Counted from the stretch's first letter, positions 41,539 to 57,242 are shown. The stretch: 64,000 bases of DNA from Actinoplanes sp. TBRC 11911 (GCF_012933445.1 NZ_JABBNC010000003.1:354144-418143); one strand, 5' to 3'. The notes: generated by a model from the letters alone, not told the origin. Numbers and translations: made by a program.

Positions 41539-42444
41539 TCAGGCCTGTGAGTAGGCGATTCCGTCGAGAATGTCGTGTTCCGAGGCGATCAGGAACGGGC
41601 GGCCCGAACGCTCCATCACGATGCGCAGGATCAGCGCGCCCGCCCCGATCACGTCGGCCCGGCCGGGATGCATCACCGGCAGGGCGCGCCGTTGCTCGAG
41701 GGTCATGTCGAGGAGTTCGCCGGTCACCTTCGCCACCGCGTCGTAGGAGACTTTCGCGTGGTGGATGCGGTCCGCGTCGTACTCGGGAAGGTCCAATGCG
41801 AGCGCCGTGACCGTGGTGACCGTCCCGGCCAGCCCGACCAAAGTCGACGCCGACCGGCCGGGCACGGCGGCCAGCGCCCGGTCGACCGCGTCCATGATGT
41901 CGCGGGTGGCCGCCTCGATCTCGGCGGTGGCCGGCGGATCCGCATGCAGGTGACGCTCGGTCATCCGGACGCAGCCGATGTCCACCGAGATCGCATGGTC
42001 GACGCCCGCGTCGCCGGTGACGAACTCGGTCGAGCCGCCGCCGATGTCGACGATCAGATAGGGCGGCTGCGCGCTCAGGCCGGCGACCGCGCCGGTGAAG
42101 GACAGCCGTGCCTCCTCGTCGCCGGTGATCACCTCGGGGTCCACGCCGAGCACGCCGCGGACCATGTCGCGGAACTCCTGCGCGTTCGAGGCGTCGCGGG
42201 AGGCCGAGGTGGCGCACATGCGGATCGACTCGACGTGCGAGTCGGCTATCTCCGAGGCGTACGCGAGCAGGGCCTTTTTTGTTCGTGCCAGCGCCGCGTC
42301 GGAGAGCCGGCCGGTGCGGTCGACGCCCTCGCCGAGGCGGACGATCTCCATGCGGCGGCTGACCTCGGTGAGCCGGCCGTCCGAAATGTCCGCGATGAGC
42401 AGGCGGATCGAGTTGGTCCCGCAGTCGATCGCCGCGACTCTCAT
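41539..42444 (-). CDS. ppx: exopolyphosphatase / guanosine pentaphosphate phosphohydrolase
   Basis: 301 aa from ATG 42444, overlapping the GNAT stop (ATGA). ASKHA ATPase-like fold: AAIDCGTNSIRLLIAD, VDIGGGSTEFV, SVDIGCVRMTE, LAGTVTT and the C-terminal GGALILR-like VIGAGALILRIV. The short, single-core type is that of Mtb Rv1026. It releases phosphate from polyphosphate ends or pppGpp, opposing PPK2 (16886-17824). Confidence 0.93.
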   Translation of the reverse strand: MRVAAIDCGTNSIRLLIADISDGRLTEVSRRMEIVRLGEGVDRTGRLSDAALARTKKALLAYASEIADSHVESIRMCATSASRDASNAQEFRDMVRGVLGVDPEVITGDEEARLSFTGAVAGLSAQPPYLIVDIGGGSTEFVTGDAGVDHAISVDIGCVRMTERHLHADPPATAEIEAATRDIMDAVDRALAAVPGRSASTLVGLAGTVTTVTALALDLPEYDADRIHHAKVSYDAVAKVTGELLDMTLEQRRALPVMHPGRADVIGAGALILRIVMERSGRPFLIASEHDILDGIAYSQA

Positions 42445-42932
42445 AGGTGCAGCAGCATTCTCGTGTTCCCCAGGGTGTTGGGCTTGACGCGTTCGAGGTC
42501 GAGGAATTCGGCGACACCTTCGTCGTACGACCGGAGGAGTTGCTCGTAGACGGCGTGCGGCACGGGCGCGCCGTCGATCTCGGTGAACCCGAACGAGCCG
42601 AAGAACCGGGTCTCGAAGGTCAGGCAGAACACGCGCGACACGCCGATCTCGCGCGCCACGCCGAGCAGCCGGTCGACGATCTGGTGACCGATCTTGCGGC
42701 CGCGATGACGTGGGTCGACCGCGACCGTCCGGATCTCGGCCAGGTCCTCCCACATCACGTGCAGGGCGCCGCAGCCGAGGATCGCGCCGCCGTCGTCCGC
42801 GACCCAGAACTCCTGCACCGACTCGTACAGGGTGACAGTCGCCTTGCTGAGGAGGCGGCGATCATCGGTGTACGCGTCGACGAGCTGCCGAATCGCCTTG
42901 ATGTCCGCGGTGCGGGCGCGCCGGATTTCCAC
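42441..42932 (-). CDS. GNAT acetyltransferase, short ArgA-type amino-acid N-acetyltransferase
   Basis: 163 aa, GTG start abutting the DUF501 stop (TAGGTG). IRRARTADIKAIRQLVDAYTDD, EFWVADDGGAILGCGALHVMWEDLAEIRTVAVDPRHRGRKIG (positions about 45-82) and CLTFETRFFGSFGFTEIDGAPVP match the short single-domain N-acetylglutamate synthases of actinobacteria (Mtb Rv2747 type). Another GNAT substrate cannot be excluded. Coupled to ppx. Confidence 0.82.
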   Translation of the reverse strand: MEIRRARTADIKAIRQLVDAYTDDRRLLSKATVTLYESVQEFWVADDGGAILGCGALHVMWEDLAEIRTVAVDPRHRGRKIGHQIVDRLLGVAREIGVSRVFCLTFETRFFGSFGFTEIDGAPVPHAVYEQLLRSYDEGVAEFLDLERVKPNTLGNTRMLLHL

Positions 42933-43505
42933 CTATTCGCCCTCTTTGTCCGAAGGGGCGGGCGAGGGAAAGGCGGCGGGCGAGGGGGCCTTCGCGGGCG
43001 CGGCATCGGCGGGCTGCCGGGGCACGCACGGGCCGTCGGCCCACCAAGGCTCGATGGCGTCGCGGACCTCGTCGCCGAACGGATTCACGCCCCGGCCCAC
43101 GGCCAGCGCGTGGCCCAACTGGACGTGCAGGCATTTCACCCGATTAGGCATGCCGCCGGCGGCGACGTGCGCGATTTCCGGGACGTCCTCGATGGCCTTG
43201 CGACGGGACAGATAGTCCTCGTACGCCTTTTCGTATTGCGCGGCCAGCTCCGGATCGGTGGAAAGGCGGTCCTGCATGTCGCGCATGACGCCGGCCGATT
43301 CCAGGCGGCTGCACGCGGCCACCGCGTGCGGGCACGTCAAATAGAACAGCGTCGGAAAGGGCGTGCCGTCGGGCAGCCGGGGCGCGGTCTCCACGACGTC
43401 GGGATTGCCGCACGGGCAGCGGTGCGCGATCGCGCGGGTGGCTCGCGGCGAACGGCCCAGCTGGGCCGCCACGATGTCGAGGTCGGCCGGGGAAGGTGTT
43501 TCCAT
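42933..43505 (-). CDS. DUF501 family protein
   Basis: 190 aa from ATG 43505, overlapping the divIC stop (TAATG). DUF501 features: CPCGNPDVVETAPRLPDGTPFPTLFYLTCP with conserved Cys residues, SRLESAGVMRDMQDRL and PNRVKCLHVQLGHALA with NPFGDEV. A Pro/Ala-rich low-complexity tail ends it. Found between divIC and ppx in most actinobacteria (Mtb Rv1025). Role unknown. Confidence 0.9.
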   Translation of the reverse strand: METPSPADLDIVAAQLGRSPRATRAIAHRCPCGNPDVVETAPRLPDGTPFPTLFYLTCPHAVAACSRLESAGVMRDMQDRLSTDPELAAQYEKAYEDYLSRRKAIEDVPEIAHVAAGGMPNRVKCLHVQLGHALAVGRGVNPFGDEVRDAIEPWWADGPCVPRQPADAAPAKAPSPAAFPSPAPSDKEGE

Positions 43506-44071
43506 TATTTCGGTTGCTCCGCATCGGCAGCTTCGACGCTGCTCCACAGCGTTTCGTACCAGCGGTCCGGGGCTGGCGCGGTGGGCTTCGCGGATTTGTC
43601 CGCGGGGTCGGGGGGAATCACCGTCAACGGGGTGTCGCCGGGATCCACGTAGAAGAGCTGTTGGCGGGCCTGCGCCCGGAGGTATTCCGGGTCCTTCCAT
43701 TTCTGGAGGTCGATCGTCTTCGCGTCGATCGCTTTGCGCTGGGCCGCCTGATCAGCCTCCAACTGGGCGATCTGCGATTTCTGGGCGAGATAGACGCGCA
43801 GCGGATACGTATAGGCGAGCGCCAGCGCCACGAAAACGACGATCAGGACGGTGGCCCGGCCGGTCAGCGCCCTCGGTCGCGGTGCCGTGGTGCGTTTCGT
43901 CTCGCCACGGTTGACGTTGACGGTGCGGCGGGAGAGGGCCGGGCGTTGCCGCGTACGGGAAACGGTTTGGCTTTGGCGTGTGCGGCTGACCGGGTTTGTC
44001 TGGCGGGTTCGCGACCCCGTCCCTGGGCGGCGGGCCGGGCCCTGGCCGCTCGGTGCGCGTCGCTGTGTCAC
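43505..44071 (-). CDS. divIC: septum formation initiator (FtsB/DivIC family)
   Basis: 188 aa from GTG 44071 with GGGGGAG 8 nt upstream; an ATG 21 bp further out overlaps no RBS. The basic N-terminal tail carries three SRTRQ repeats (residues about 18-45), then one transmembrane helix (TVLIVVFVALALAYTYPL), a coiled coil (QKSQIAQLEADQAAQRKAI) and the FtsB-like end YLRAQARQQLFYVDPGDT. A cell-division divisome protein. It lies between eno and the DUF501 gene as in mycobacteria. Confidence 0.9.
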   Translation of the reverse strand: MTQRRAPSGQGPARRPGTGSRTRQTNPVSRTRQSQTVSRTRQRPALSRRTVNVNRGETKRTTAPRPRALTGRATVLIVVFVALALAYTYPLRVYLAQKSQIAQLEADQAAQRKAIDAKTIDLQKWKDPEYLRAQARQQLFYVDPGDTPLTVIPPDPADKSAKPTAPAPDRWYETLWSSVEAADAEQPK

Positions 44072-44167
44072 GCCAACTCCCCCTGCCTTCATGACGCTGT
44101 GGCGCCCCGCTGGAAACCTATGCCCCTTCGCGCGGGCGCCACAACTCCATGATCTAGCCGGTACGCC

Positions 44168-45595
<1,428 letters not shown>

Positions 45596-45597
45596 CT

Positions 45598-46218
45598 ATG
45601 AGCGCACCCTTGCTTCCCGCCGACGGGTCGTACATCGAGATGACCTCGTACGGCGAAACGCTGCCCGAGGTACGAGTCGTGCACGCCTCCGACGCGGTGA
45701 TCACGCTGTCGCTGGCCCAGGCCTCGTTGCCACCCGCGAACTCGTCGGTGGAGTTGCGCTGGGCGGCCGCGCCGCGCGGACGTTACTCGATGGCCGGCCA
45801 CGTGGTGGCGATCGACGGGAACCGGGTGGAGATCCACTTCACCGGCGACGTCTCGATGGTCCAGAGCCGAGATTTCGTACGCGGCGGCGGAGGCGAACCC
45901 ATCGATCTGGTGCACGACGACGGGTTGGCGGCGCGCGGCACGGTGCACGACCTGAGCGAGCGGTCGGTGCGCGCCCATTTCACCGACGTCGACGTGCATG
46001 CGGGTGACTCGCTGCTGCTGCGGATCCAGGTCGGCGACGAGGTGGTGGAGCTGCCGGCGCTCGCGACGAAGGTGAACTCGATGCGCCAGCAGATCCCCCG
46101 GCGCGGGCCGTTGTCGGTGGAGATGGTCGCGGTCTTCGAGTCGTCGGATGAACATCAGTTGAAACTCATTCGCCGGTACATCATGCAGGTCCAGCTGGCC
46201 GCCCGCTCGCGAGCCTGA
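45598..46218 (+). CDS. PilZ-domain c-di-GMP binding protein
   Basis: 206 aa from ATG 45598. An N-terminal YcgR-like beta domain (residues about 5-95) is followed by the PilZ motif RDFVR (RxxxR, about residue 88) and, 25 residues later, DLSERSVRA (D-x-S-x-x-S). The final Ser replaces Gly, which may weaken binding. It ends with MVAVFESSDEHQLKLIRRYIMQVQ. Predicted effector of c-di-GMP, possibly linked to the GGDEF-EAL protein. Divergent from eno. Confidence 0.85.
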   Translation: MSAPLLPADGSYIEMTSYGETLPEVRVVHASDAVITLSLAQASLPPANSSVELRWAAAPRGRYSMAGHVVAIDGNRVEIHFTGDVSMVQSRDFVRGGGGEPIDLVHDDGLAARGTVHDLSERSVRAHFTDVDVHAGDSLLLRIQVGDEVVELPALATKVNSMRQQIPRRGPLSVEMVAVFESSDEHQLKLIRRYIMQVQLAARSRA

Positions 46219-46444
46219 CCGACCCGCCCGGCGCACGTGGGGAAACGGACAGTTCCGCACGGGTGACTCCCCACTGAGGGCGTACCGGCACTCAGGGTGC
46301 AGAACCTTGCCGTCCGCAGTGGCGCAACTCGTTACAGAAGCCGCATTGCGCAGGGTGAGCGGCCTTCGGCGGTGAGTTCACGGGCCGGGACCGAGACGAA
46401 TACTGATTTGCGCGGGCTTGCGCGCGTCGGTCAAGGTGTCAGTC

Positions 46445-47137
46445 GTGCCCTCGGTAGTGCGCCTGACGACAGCCGGCCTCGCGGCCGCGGCGGTGATCGC
46501 CGGTGCCGCGGGATGCACCGACATCGACGAGGCGAGCGCCGCCAGCATCACCCGGGGTGGTCTCGCGTCGGCGATGGCCGGACAGTTCGCCGCCGGGTCG
46601 GGAATCACGTACACGGCCACGTATCAGGTGGGCGGCGACGGCAGCGCGACGATCACGCGGGCGCAGAGTCCCACCCGGACGGCCTACATCTATCCCGGCG
46701 GCCGGCTTGTGACCGGGCTGCACGGGACCATCCGCTGCACCGGCGACACCGCACCGACCTGCACCGAAAGCGATCCGGATCCGGCCGCGGCGGCCGCTCT
46801 CGCGGACACCAGGCTGGTCACGCCGGAGGCCGCGCAGACGATGCTGAACGCCGCGGCCCTCGACCCGGACGCGATCGCCACCCCGCACGACACGACGGTC
46901 GCCGGCCGCCACGCGAACTGTCTCGAACTCTCCAAAGTCGACGGCACGCTGGCGAGCGCGTTCACGGTGTGCGTCACCAACGAGGGCGCGCTGGCCAGCT
47001 TCAGCGCGACGATCAAGGGCGAGCACGCGGACATGGCCCTCACGGCGTACTCGGACAAGGTGACCGACCCGGACGTGTTTATCACCCCGCGCGACGCCAA
47101 GGTCACCAGCAAACGCGCCAAGTTTCCCGGGGCGTAG
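46445..47137 (+). CDS. lipoprotein, LppX-like beta-rich
   Basis: 230 aa from GTG 46445 (AAGG 8 nt upstream; in-frame starts at 46436 and 46418). Signal peptide VVRLTTAGLAAAAVIAGAAGC with lipobox AGAAGC. The mature part starts TDIDEASAASITR and is Thr/Asp-rich with several Cys (TIRCTGDTAPTCTES, NCLELSK, TVCVTNEG), which may form disulfides. Function unknown; anchored to the outer face of the membrane. Confidence 0.8.
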   Translation: MPSVVRLTTAGLAAAAVIAGAAGCTDIDEASAASITRGGLASAMAGQFAAGSGITYTATYQVGGDGSATITRAQSPTRTAYIYPGGRLVTGLHGTIRCTGDTAPTCTESDPDPAAAAALADTRLVTPEAAQTMLNAAALDPDAIATPHDTTVAGRHANCLELSKVDGTLASAFTVCVTNEGALASFSATIKGEHADMALTAYSDKVTDPDVFITPRDAKVTSKRAKFPGA

Positions 47138-47176
47138 CGCTACGCCGCGGGTGGCGGCGGGCGGCGGGCCGGCGCG

Positions 47177-48793
47177 CTAGACCCCGAGAAGCGTCGCCAA
47201 GTGGCGGGGCGGCGGTGAGCCGTGCGCCAGCATCGCGTCGTGCCACGCCTTCGGCGTCGCGCCGAACGGGCGCGCCGCGGCGATCGCCGCGACCTCGGTG
47301 TAGCCCACGAAGTAAGTCGAGAGCTGCGTCGAGGTCAGCAACGCCCGCCGCCACTTGCCGGCCGCCTCGCCCTCCTCCTGGAAGCCCTGACCGGTCATCA
47401 TCGACATCGCCTCGGACTCGGGCATGGCCTCGCAGTGGACCAGCTGGTCGATGATGGCGTTCAGGCTCATCCGCAACTGCATCTTCAGCTGCTGGATGCG
47501 GATCGGCAGGCCGCCGAAGCCCAGGCTGGCCATCAGCTCCTCGGCGTAGACCGCCCAGCCCTCCACGAACGGGCCGGACCAGCCGAGCGCCCGCACCCGG
47601 GTCGCGGCCCGGAAGCGCCGCGAGTGAGCAATCTGGAGGAAGTGGCCGGGCATCGCCTCGTGGACGGTCAAGTTGCGGATCATGTGGTCGTTGTATTCGC
47701 GGTAGAACGACTCGACCCGCTCCGGCGACCAGTCCGACGGGGTCGGGGCGATGCAGTAGAACGTGGGCACGTCGGCCGTCTCCAGCGGGCCCGGCGGGTC
47801 GCAATAGGCCACCGCGACGCCGCGCGCGAACTCGGGCATCTCCTCGATCACCAACGGGTCGTCGAGCAGGGTCAGCACGTCGTGGTCGCGGACGAACGCG
47901 GTCGCCTCGTCCATCGTCACCTTCGCCAGGTCGACGATCGTGGCGTTGCCGGGATGCTCGGCGGCCAGCGAGTCGAGCGCGCGGCGGACCGTCTTGTCGT
48001 CGGCCGGGCCGCCGAGCAGCTCGGCGGCGCGCTCGCGAAGCTCGTCGGTCACCTGCGCGAGATTGGCCCGGGCGCGGCTCAGCACCTCGGCGGCCGGGAG
48101 CTCGGTGTCGAGCGTGTGCCACAGCCGCGCCTCCCACAGGGGGCGGCCGAGACGGGGATCGCGGCCGGGCTCGCCGCTGTCCAGCCGGGTGCGCAGCCAG
48201 CCGTCGAACTCGGACAGCGCGGCCAGCGCGGCGGCCGCGGCCGGCTCGACCGCGGAGCGCATGCCGGGCTCCTTGTCGAGCAGGGCGGGCAGCTCGTCAC
48301 GGATCAGCGCGGCCGTGCCGGCGAACTGGCCGACGGCTGTCTCGGCGTGGATGCGCGGCACATCGCGCAGCACCGCCCGCGCGGTGGCCAAGGCGTCGGG
48401 GATCGCGGCCAGCCGGCCACCCAGGCTCGCCAGGCGCTCGTCGGCCGGCGCGAACTGGCGGGAGATCAACGCGTGCAGGAGCGGGCCGGGATTGTGCTCC
48501 AGCGGGTTCCACTCGTGCTCGCGGACGTCGGTCAGCTCGAAGAGCCCACGCTCCACCATGGCCGCGAGAATGGCGTGGTCGACCTGATCCTCGGGGTCGA
48601 AGACCTCGGGATCGATGCCGGCGAGCGCGTCGGCGGCATCGCGCAGCATGGTCACCCGGTCGGCGATCGCGCCGGGCGACAGATCCGGGATGCGGTCGTC
48701 GAATCGGTGATCCCCGGCGTACGTCGCCAGGCCCGGGTCACTTTCGAGGATCGCATCGACGATGCCCTCGGCGAGGGGGACGAACTCTGGCAT
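47177..48793 (-). CDS. DUF885 family protein (zinc metallopeptidase-like)
   Basis: 538 aa from ATG 48793. The HExxxGH motif LTVHEAMPGHFLQIAH is near residue 380, with a downstream Glu-rich helix (GWAVYAEELM), as in DUF885 proteins of M3/M32-like fold. No signal peptide. Substrate unknown, probably a peptidase. It lies 10 bp after mazG on the same strand. It is convergent with the lipoprotein gene. Confidence 0.88.
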   Translation of the reverse strand: MPEFVPLAEGIVDAILESDPGLATYAGDHRFDDRIPDLSPGAIADRVTMLRDAADALAGIDPEVFDPEDQVDHAILAAMVERGLFELTDVREHEWNPLEHNPGPLLHALISRQFAPADERLASLGGRLAAIPDALATARAVLRDVPRIHAETAVGQFAGTAALIRDELPALLDKEPGMRSAVEPAAAAALAALSEFDGWLRTRLDSGEPGRDPRLGRPLWEARLWHTLDTELPAAEVLSRARANLAQVTDELRERAAELLGGPADDKTVRRALDSLAAEHPGNATIVDLAKVTMDEATAFVRDHDVLTLLDDPLVIEEMPEFARGVAVAYCDPPGPLETADVPTFYCIAPTPSDWSPERVESFYREYNDHMIRNLTVHEAMPGHFLQIAHSRRFRAATRVRALGWSGPFVEGWAVYAEELMASLGFGGLPIRIQQLKMQLRMSLNAIIDQLVHCEAMPESEAMSMMTGQGFQEEGEAAGKWRRALLTSTQLSTYFVGYTEVAAIAAARPFGATPKAWHDAMLAHGSPPPRHLATLLGV

Positions 48794-48803
48794 GTCGTGA
48801 AAC

Positions 48804-49754
48804 CTACTCGGCGGGTCCGACATTTTTGCGTTCTGCCGCGCGCACGGCGTCGGCGTACTCCAACGCGGCCCGGCGCAGCGCGCCCTCCGCGTCCTCGTCG
48901 GCGGCCGCGACGAGCCGCAACAGCACCGATCCCAGATCGTCCGAGGCGGGGAGGCGTACCGGGACACCGCCTCGCTCCGCACGCCGCAGGATCTTGGCGG
49001 CGAGGGCGAGGGCCGGCTGGCTCAAGGCGATGCCGTCGAGCACCGAGTCGCGGGACTTCTCCGCCTTCTTGATCCGCTCCCAGTTCTGGGTGATCTCCTC
49101 GATGTCGGTGATGTCCTCGCCCGCGAACACGTGTGGGTTACGCCGCACCATTTTCTCGACCAGCACGCCGGCCACGTCGTCGATGGTCCAGCCGGACGGC
49201 TCCTCCTCGGCGAGCCGGGCGTGCAGCACGACCTGCAGCAACACGTCGCCGAGCTCCTCGCGCAGCGCCGGCAGATCATCGGACTCGATCGCGTCGTACG
49301 CCTCGTACGCCTCCTCCAGCAGGAAAGGCGCGAGGGTCCGGTGGCTCTGCGCCCGCTTCCACGGATCGCCGCCGGGCGAGGCCAGCCGGTCCATCACCGC
49401 GACCGCGTCGAGCAGCCGTGCGCCCGGCGGGTCCCAGGAGCCGTGCAGCAGTTCGAGCTCGGCCAGCTGCGGCTCCCGGGCCAGGCGCAGCCCGACCTGC
49501 CGGGCGAAATGCTCGTCGCCGGTGGCGCCGGCCAGCCACACCACGGCGTCGTGGCCGGCCAGCCCGGCGAGCAGCGTCTCCGGGTCCGGTTCGATCACGG
49601 TCACCGGCACGCCGGCCTTACGCAGGGCGTCGGCCTGGTCGGATTCGGCCGCGGTGAAGACCGGGTACGCCCGGACGGCGTCCCAGGCGGCGGCGGTGAG
49701 CAGCCCGGCGGGCAGCCGGGGTGAGGTGACGAGCAGGAGGATCCGAGCGGCCAT
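48804..49754 (-). CDS. mazG: nucleoside triphosphate pyrophosphohydrolase MazG
   Basis: 316 aa. An N-terminal tetrapyrrole-methylase-like remnant (residues 1-95), then the MazG core LASPGGDPWKRAQSHRTLAPFLLEEAYEAYDAI (ExxE), REELGDVLLQVVLHARLAEEE (ExxD) and VRRNPHVFAGEDI, with ERIKKAEKSRDSVLDG. It hydrolyses (d)NTPs, including oxidised ones. Order eno-...-mazG-mfd as in Mtb Rv1023-Rv1020. Confidence 0.92.
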   Translation of the reverse strand: MAARILLLVTSPRLPAGLLTAAAWDAVRAYPVFTAAESDQADALRKAGVPVTVIEPDPETLLAGLAGHDAVVWLAGATGDEHFARQVGLRLAREPQLAELELLHGSWDPPGARLLDAVAVMDRLASPGGDPWKRAQSHRTLAPFLLEEAYEAYDAIESDDLPALREELGDVLLQVVLHARLAEEEPSGWTIDDVAGVLVEKMVRRNPHVFAGEDITDIEEITQNWERIKKAEKSRDSVLDGIALSQPALALAAKILRRAERGGVPVRLPASDDLGSVLLRLVAAADEDAEGALRRAALEYADAVRAAERKNVGPAE

Positions 49755-49778
49755 GACCGCTACTGTGCCACTCGCGTC

Positions 49779-50513
49779 TCAGGACTGGTCGACCACCGTG
49801 GGCGACGAGGTGCTCGGGTCGAAGACCGCGGTGATCAGCGGCTTGGACTGCGGCGGCGTCTGCGGCACGTCGAGCACGGAGACACCGAGCTGGCCGTAGC
49901 GCGGGTTGACCCGGACGTCGATCGCCTTGGTCGTCGTCTCGATCGTGGTCTGCGCCGCCGCCGCCATGCCGACGGCCTGCTTGGTGTCGGCGTCCGCGCT
50001 GAACGTGTTGAAGTCGACACCCGCGGCCTGTCCGGCGGCGACGAGCTCGTCATACACCGTGCGGAGATCCGCTTGCGAGGGCGCGGCGTTCGGCTCCTTC
50101 TGCAGGATCAGACCGACCACGGTCTGCATGTGCGCGAAGAGCCGTGCGTACTCCGTGGTCTGCGGGGCGCCGGTGATCTGCGCGGCGGCCTCGTCGTTGT
50201 ACTGCGGCGGCAGGCTGATCGACTCCTGCTGGGCGACGCGGTCGAGCACCGGAACGGCGACCAGCACCCGCACGACGTCGGCCCGCGTCATCGTGAGCGG
50301 CACGGCCTGCTGGGTGCTCTGGTCGGTGACCGGGGTCGTGGTCGCGGCGTGCTGCGCCTCGTCCCAGACGCTCTGCACCCGGGTCTCGGTCACGCGCTCG
50401 TTGCCGAGGTAGGCCGCCACATTGGGCTGGCTGCGGCAGGCGGAGAGCGCGGTCACAGCGAGGGAGGCGACGACGGCGACGGAGGCGAGTCGGCGAACAC
50501 GGTGCATGTTCAT
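49779..50513 (-). CDS. SurA N-terminal domain lipoprotein
   Basis: 244 aa from ATG 50513 (GAGAGA 4 nt upstream). Signal peptide RRLASVAVVASLAVTALSAC with lipobox LSAC; mature SurA-N/trigger-factor-like helical domain (YLGNERVTETRVQSVWDEAQ, VVRVLVAVPVLDRVAQQE). No PPIase (rotamase) domain follows. Likely extracytoplasmic chaperone-like lipoprotein. Between mazG and mfd. Confidence 0.85.
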   Translation of the reverse strand: MNMHRVRRLASVAVVASLAVTALSACRSQPNVAAYLGNERVTETRVQSVWDEAQHAATTTPVTDQSTQQAVPLTMTRADVVRVLVAVPVLDRVAQQESISLPPQYNDEAAAQITGAPQTTEYARLFAHMQTVVGLILQKEPNAAPSQADLRTVYDELVAAGQAAGVDFNTFSADADTKQAVGMAAAAQTTIETTTKAIDVRVNPRYGQLGVSVLDVPQTPPQSKPLITAVFDPSTSSPTVVDQS

Positions 50514-50568
50514 GACTCTCTCACGCCCGGAAGCACACCCGCCGCCGACCCCCGAAATCGCGATCCGG

Positions 50569-54195
<3,627 letters not shown>

Positions 54196-54416
54196 GTGGT
54201 CATCCCAACGTACGAATGACCCCGGCGTCCGAGAGGACGGGGGTTCACGATGAAGTTTAGTCGGCGGCTCCGACATTTCTTCGAGCCCGCGGGGGCCCGC
54301 CAAGACGCAACGGGTGAGACTTACCTCAAATTCCCCTGGCTTGAACGCGTCTCGATACGATCGCGGGAGTCGGGACAGCGCCGTCCTGGAGCACCTTGAG
54401 ACGAAGGAGCGCCCCG

Positions 54417-57212
54417 ATGACCGACCAGCACGGCTATCTAGACCCGGACGGGTCCGACGCCGCGCTCCGGGCCGACATCCGGCGGATCGGCACCCTGCTG
54501 GGCCAGACACTGGCCCGCCAGGAAGGCCGCCCGCTGCTTGATCTCGTGGAGGAGGTCCGCGCCCTGGTCCGCCAGGACGCGACCGCCGCCGCCGACCGGC
54601 TCGCCGCGATGGATGTCACCACCGGCACCAAGCTCGCCCGCGCGTTCTCCACCTACTTTCACCTGGCCAACATCACCGAACAGGTGCACCGGGCCCGTGA
54701 CCTGCGCCGGCGCCGCGCCCGCGACGGCGGCTGGCTGGACCAGGCCGCCAAGCTGATCGCCGAGCAGGGCGTGCCGGCCGACGAGATCGCCGCAGCCGCG
54801 CGCCGCCTGGCCGTCCGCCCGGTCTTCACCGCGCACCCGACCGAGGCCGCCCGCCGCTCGATCCTGTCCAAGCTGCGGCAGCTCGCCGACGCCCTGGACG
54901 CCGAGGCGGCCGGCGCGGTGCTCTACGGCCAGTCCGACACGACCCAGTCGACCAAGCGGTTCGCCGAGCTGATCGACCTGCTCTGGCAGACCGACGAGCT
55001 GCGGCTGGACCGGCCGGACCCGACCGACGAGGCGCGCAACGCCGTCTTCTACCTCAAGGACCTGTACGCCGACGCGGCCCCGCAGGTGCTCGGCGACCTC
55101 GCCGAGACGCTGCGCCAGCTGGGTGTGGAGACCGCGCCCACGTCGCGGCCGCTGACCTTCGGCTCGTGGATCGGCGGCGACCGGGACGGCAACCCGTTCG
55201 TGACGCCGGCCGTCACCCGGGACGTGCTGATGATCCAGCACGAGCACGGCATCCAGGCCACCGAGACCGCGATGGACCAGCTGATCGACGAGCTGTCGGT
55301 GTCGCGGCGGCTGCGCGGCGTGTCCCTCGATCTGTCCGCGTCGCTGGCCAAGGACCTGGACAACCTGCCGGAGATCGCCGATCGGTTCCGCCGGGTCAAC
55401 GCCGAGGAGCCGTACCGCCTCAAGGTCCGGGCGATCAAGGCGAAGCTGGAGAACACGCGCAACCGGCTCCAGCTGGCCACCCCGCACGTGGCCGGCCGCG
55501 ACTACCTGGGCAGCGACGAGCTGATCAGCGACCTGGAACTGATCCGCGCCTCGCTGGCCCGCAACTCCGGCCAGCTCACCGCGCTGGGCGTGGTCGCCAC
55601 CGCGATCCGGACCGTGTCCGCGTTCGGCCTGCAGCTCGCCACCCTCGACGTGCGCGAGCACGCGGAGAAGCACCACGAGGTGCTGCAGCAGATGTACACG
55701 CAGGTCGGCGAGGTCGACGACTACGCGTCGCTGGACCGGCACGACCGGATCAAGCTGCTCGCCACCGAGCTGGCCGGGCGACGGCCGCTGTCCAGCGCCG
55801 ACACCCCGCTGACCGACTCCGCCCGCAAGACGTTCGACGTGTTCAACACGATCCGCGCGGCGCAGGACCGGTTCGGGCCGGACATCATCGAGTCGTACAT
55901 CATCTCGATGACCATGGGCGTCGACGACGTGCTCGCCGCGGCCCTGCTGGCGCGCGAGGCCGGGCTCGTGGACATCCACACCGGCCGGGCCCGGATCGGC
56001 ATCGTGCCGCTGCTGGAGACCCCCGCCGAACTGGACGCGGGCGGCGACCTGCTGGACGAGATGCTCTCCCTACCGGCGTACCGGGAAATCGTCCGTGCCC
56101 GTGGTGATCTGCAAGAGGTCATGCTCGGGTACTCGGACTCGAACAAGGAAGCCGGTATCACCACGTCGCAGTGGCGGATCCACAAGGCGCAGCGGTCGTT
56201 GCGTGACGTGGCGGCTCGTCATGGCGTACGGCTGCGGCTGTTCCACGGTCGTGGCGGCACCGTGGGCCGGGGTGGCGGGCCCACGCACGAGGCGATCCTG
56301 GCGCAGCCGTACGGGACGCTGGACGGCGCGATCAAGGTGACCGAGCAGGGCGAGGTCATTTCGGATAAATACACTTTGCCGGCGTTGGCCCGGGAGAACC
56401 TGGAGCTGACCGTGGCCGCGGTGCTGCAGGCCACCCTGCTGCACACCTCACCGTCGGTGAACCTGGAGAGCCTGGCCCGCTGGGACGCGACCATGGACAC
56501 CGCCTCGGACGCGGCGTTCGCGCAGTACCGCTCGCTGGTGGAGAACCCGGACCTGCCCGCGTACTTCTGGGCGGCCACCCCGACCGAGCTGCTCGGCCAG
56601 CTCAACATCGGGTCCCGCCCGGCCAAGCGGCCCAACGCCGACGCCGGCCTGGGCGGCCTGCGGGCCATCCCGTGGGTGTTCGGCTGGACCCAGACCCGGC
56701 AGATCGTGCCCGGCTGGTTCGGTGTCGGGACCGGGCTGAAGGCGGCCCGCGAAGCCGGGCACGGAGCGGCGCTGCGGGAGATGTACGCGGACTGGCAGTT
56801 CTTCAAGACGTTCCTGTCGAACGTCGAGATGATGCTGACCAAGACGGATTTGAACATCGCCCGGCGCTACGTCGAGACGCTGGTGCCGGAGGAGCTGCAG
56901 CCGATCTTCGGCACGATCGAGCAGGAGTACGCCCTGACGGTGGCCGAGGTGCTCGCCATCACCGGCGGCGAGGACCTGCTGGCCTCGCAGCCCGAGCTCA
57001 AGCGGACGCTGGGCGTGCGGGACACATATCTGGAGCCGCTGCACCACCTGCAGGTGGCGCTGCTGCGGCAGTACCGGGATCTGGGCGACGGCGAGCGCCC
57101 GCTGGCGACGGCTCCGGGGGCACGCCGGGCGCCGTCCGACTCGACGGCCCTGGAGCGGGCGTTGCTCACCACTGTCAACGGCATTGCCGCCGGCATGCGC
57201 AACACCGGGTGA
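54417..57212 (+). CDS. ppc: phosphoenolpyruvate carboxylase
   Basis: 931 aa from ATG 54417 (GAAGGAG 54402-54408). Signatures: [13 protein letters not shown] (about residue 138), [51 protein letters not shown] and C-terminal ending MRNTG. It carboxylates PEP to oxaloacetate to replenish the TCA cycle. It is divergent from mfd and followed by a strong terminator. Confidence 0.97.
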   Translation: MTDQHGYLDPDGSDAALRADIRRIGTLLGQTLARQEGRPLLDLVEEVRALVRQDATAAADRLAAMDVTTGTKLARAFSTYFHLANITEQVHRARDLRRRRARDGGWLDQAAKLIAEQGVPADEIAAAARRLAVRPVFTAHPTEAARRSILSKLRQLADALDAEAAGAVLYGQSDTTQSTKRFAELIDLLWQTDELRLDRPDPTDEARNAVFYLKDLYADAAPQVLGDLAETLRQLGVETAPTSRPLTFGSWIGGDRDGNPFVTPAVTRDVLMIQHEHGIQATETAMDQLIDELSVSRRLRGVSLDLSASLAKDLDNLPEIADRFRRVNAEEPYRLKVRAIKAKLENTRNRLQLATPHVAGRDYLGSDELISDLELIRASLARNSGQLTALGVVATAIRTVSAFGLQLATLDVREHAEKHHEVLQQMYTQVGEVDDYASLDRHDRIKLLATELAGRRPLSSADTPLTDSARKTFDVFNTIRAAQDRFGPDIIESYIISMTMGVDDVLAAALLAREAGLVDIHTGRARIGIVPLLETPAELDAGGDLLDEMLSLPAYREIVRARGDLQEVMLGYSDSNKEAGITTSQWRIHKAQRSLRDVAARHGVRLRLFHGRGGTVGRGGGPTHEAILAQPYGTLDGAIKVTEQGEVISDKYTLPALARENLELTVAAVLQATLLHTSPSVNLESLARWDATMDTASDAAFAQYRSLVENPDLPAYFWAATPTELLGQLNIGSRPAKRPNADAGLGGLRAIPWVFGWTQTRQIVPGWFGVGTGLKAAREAGHGAALREMYADWQFFKTFLSNVEMMLTKTDLNIARRYVETLVPEELQPIFGTIEQEYALTVAEVLAITGGEDLLASQPELKRTLGVRDTYLEPLHHLQVALLRQYRDLGDGERPLATAPGARRAPSDSTALERALLTTVNGIAAGMRNTG

Positions 57213-57242
57213 CGCGCGACTAGCTGACCAGTAACTAGCAGA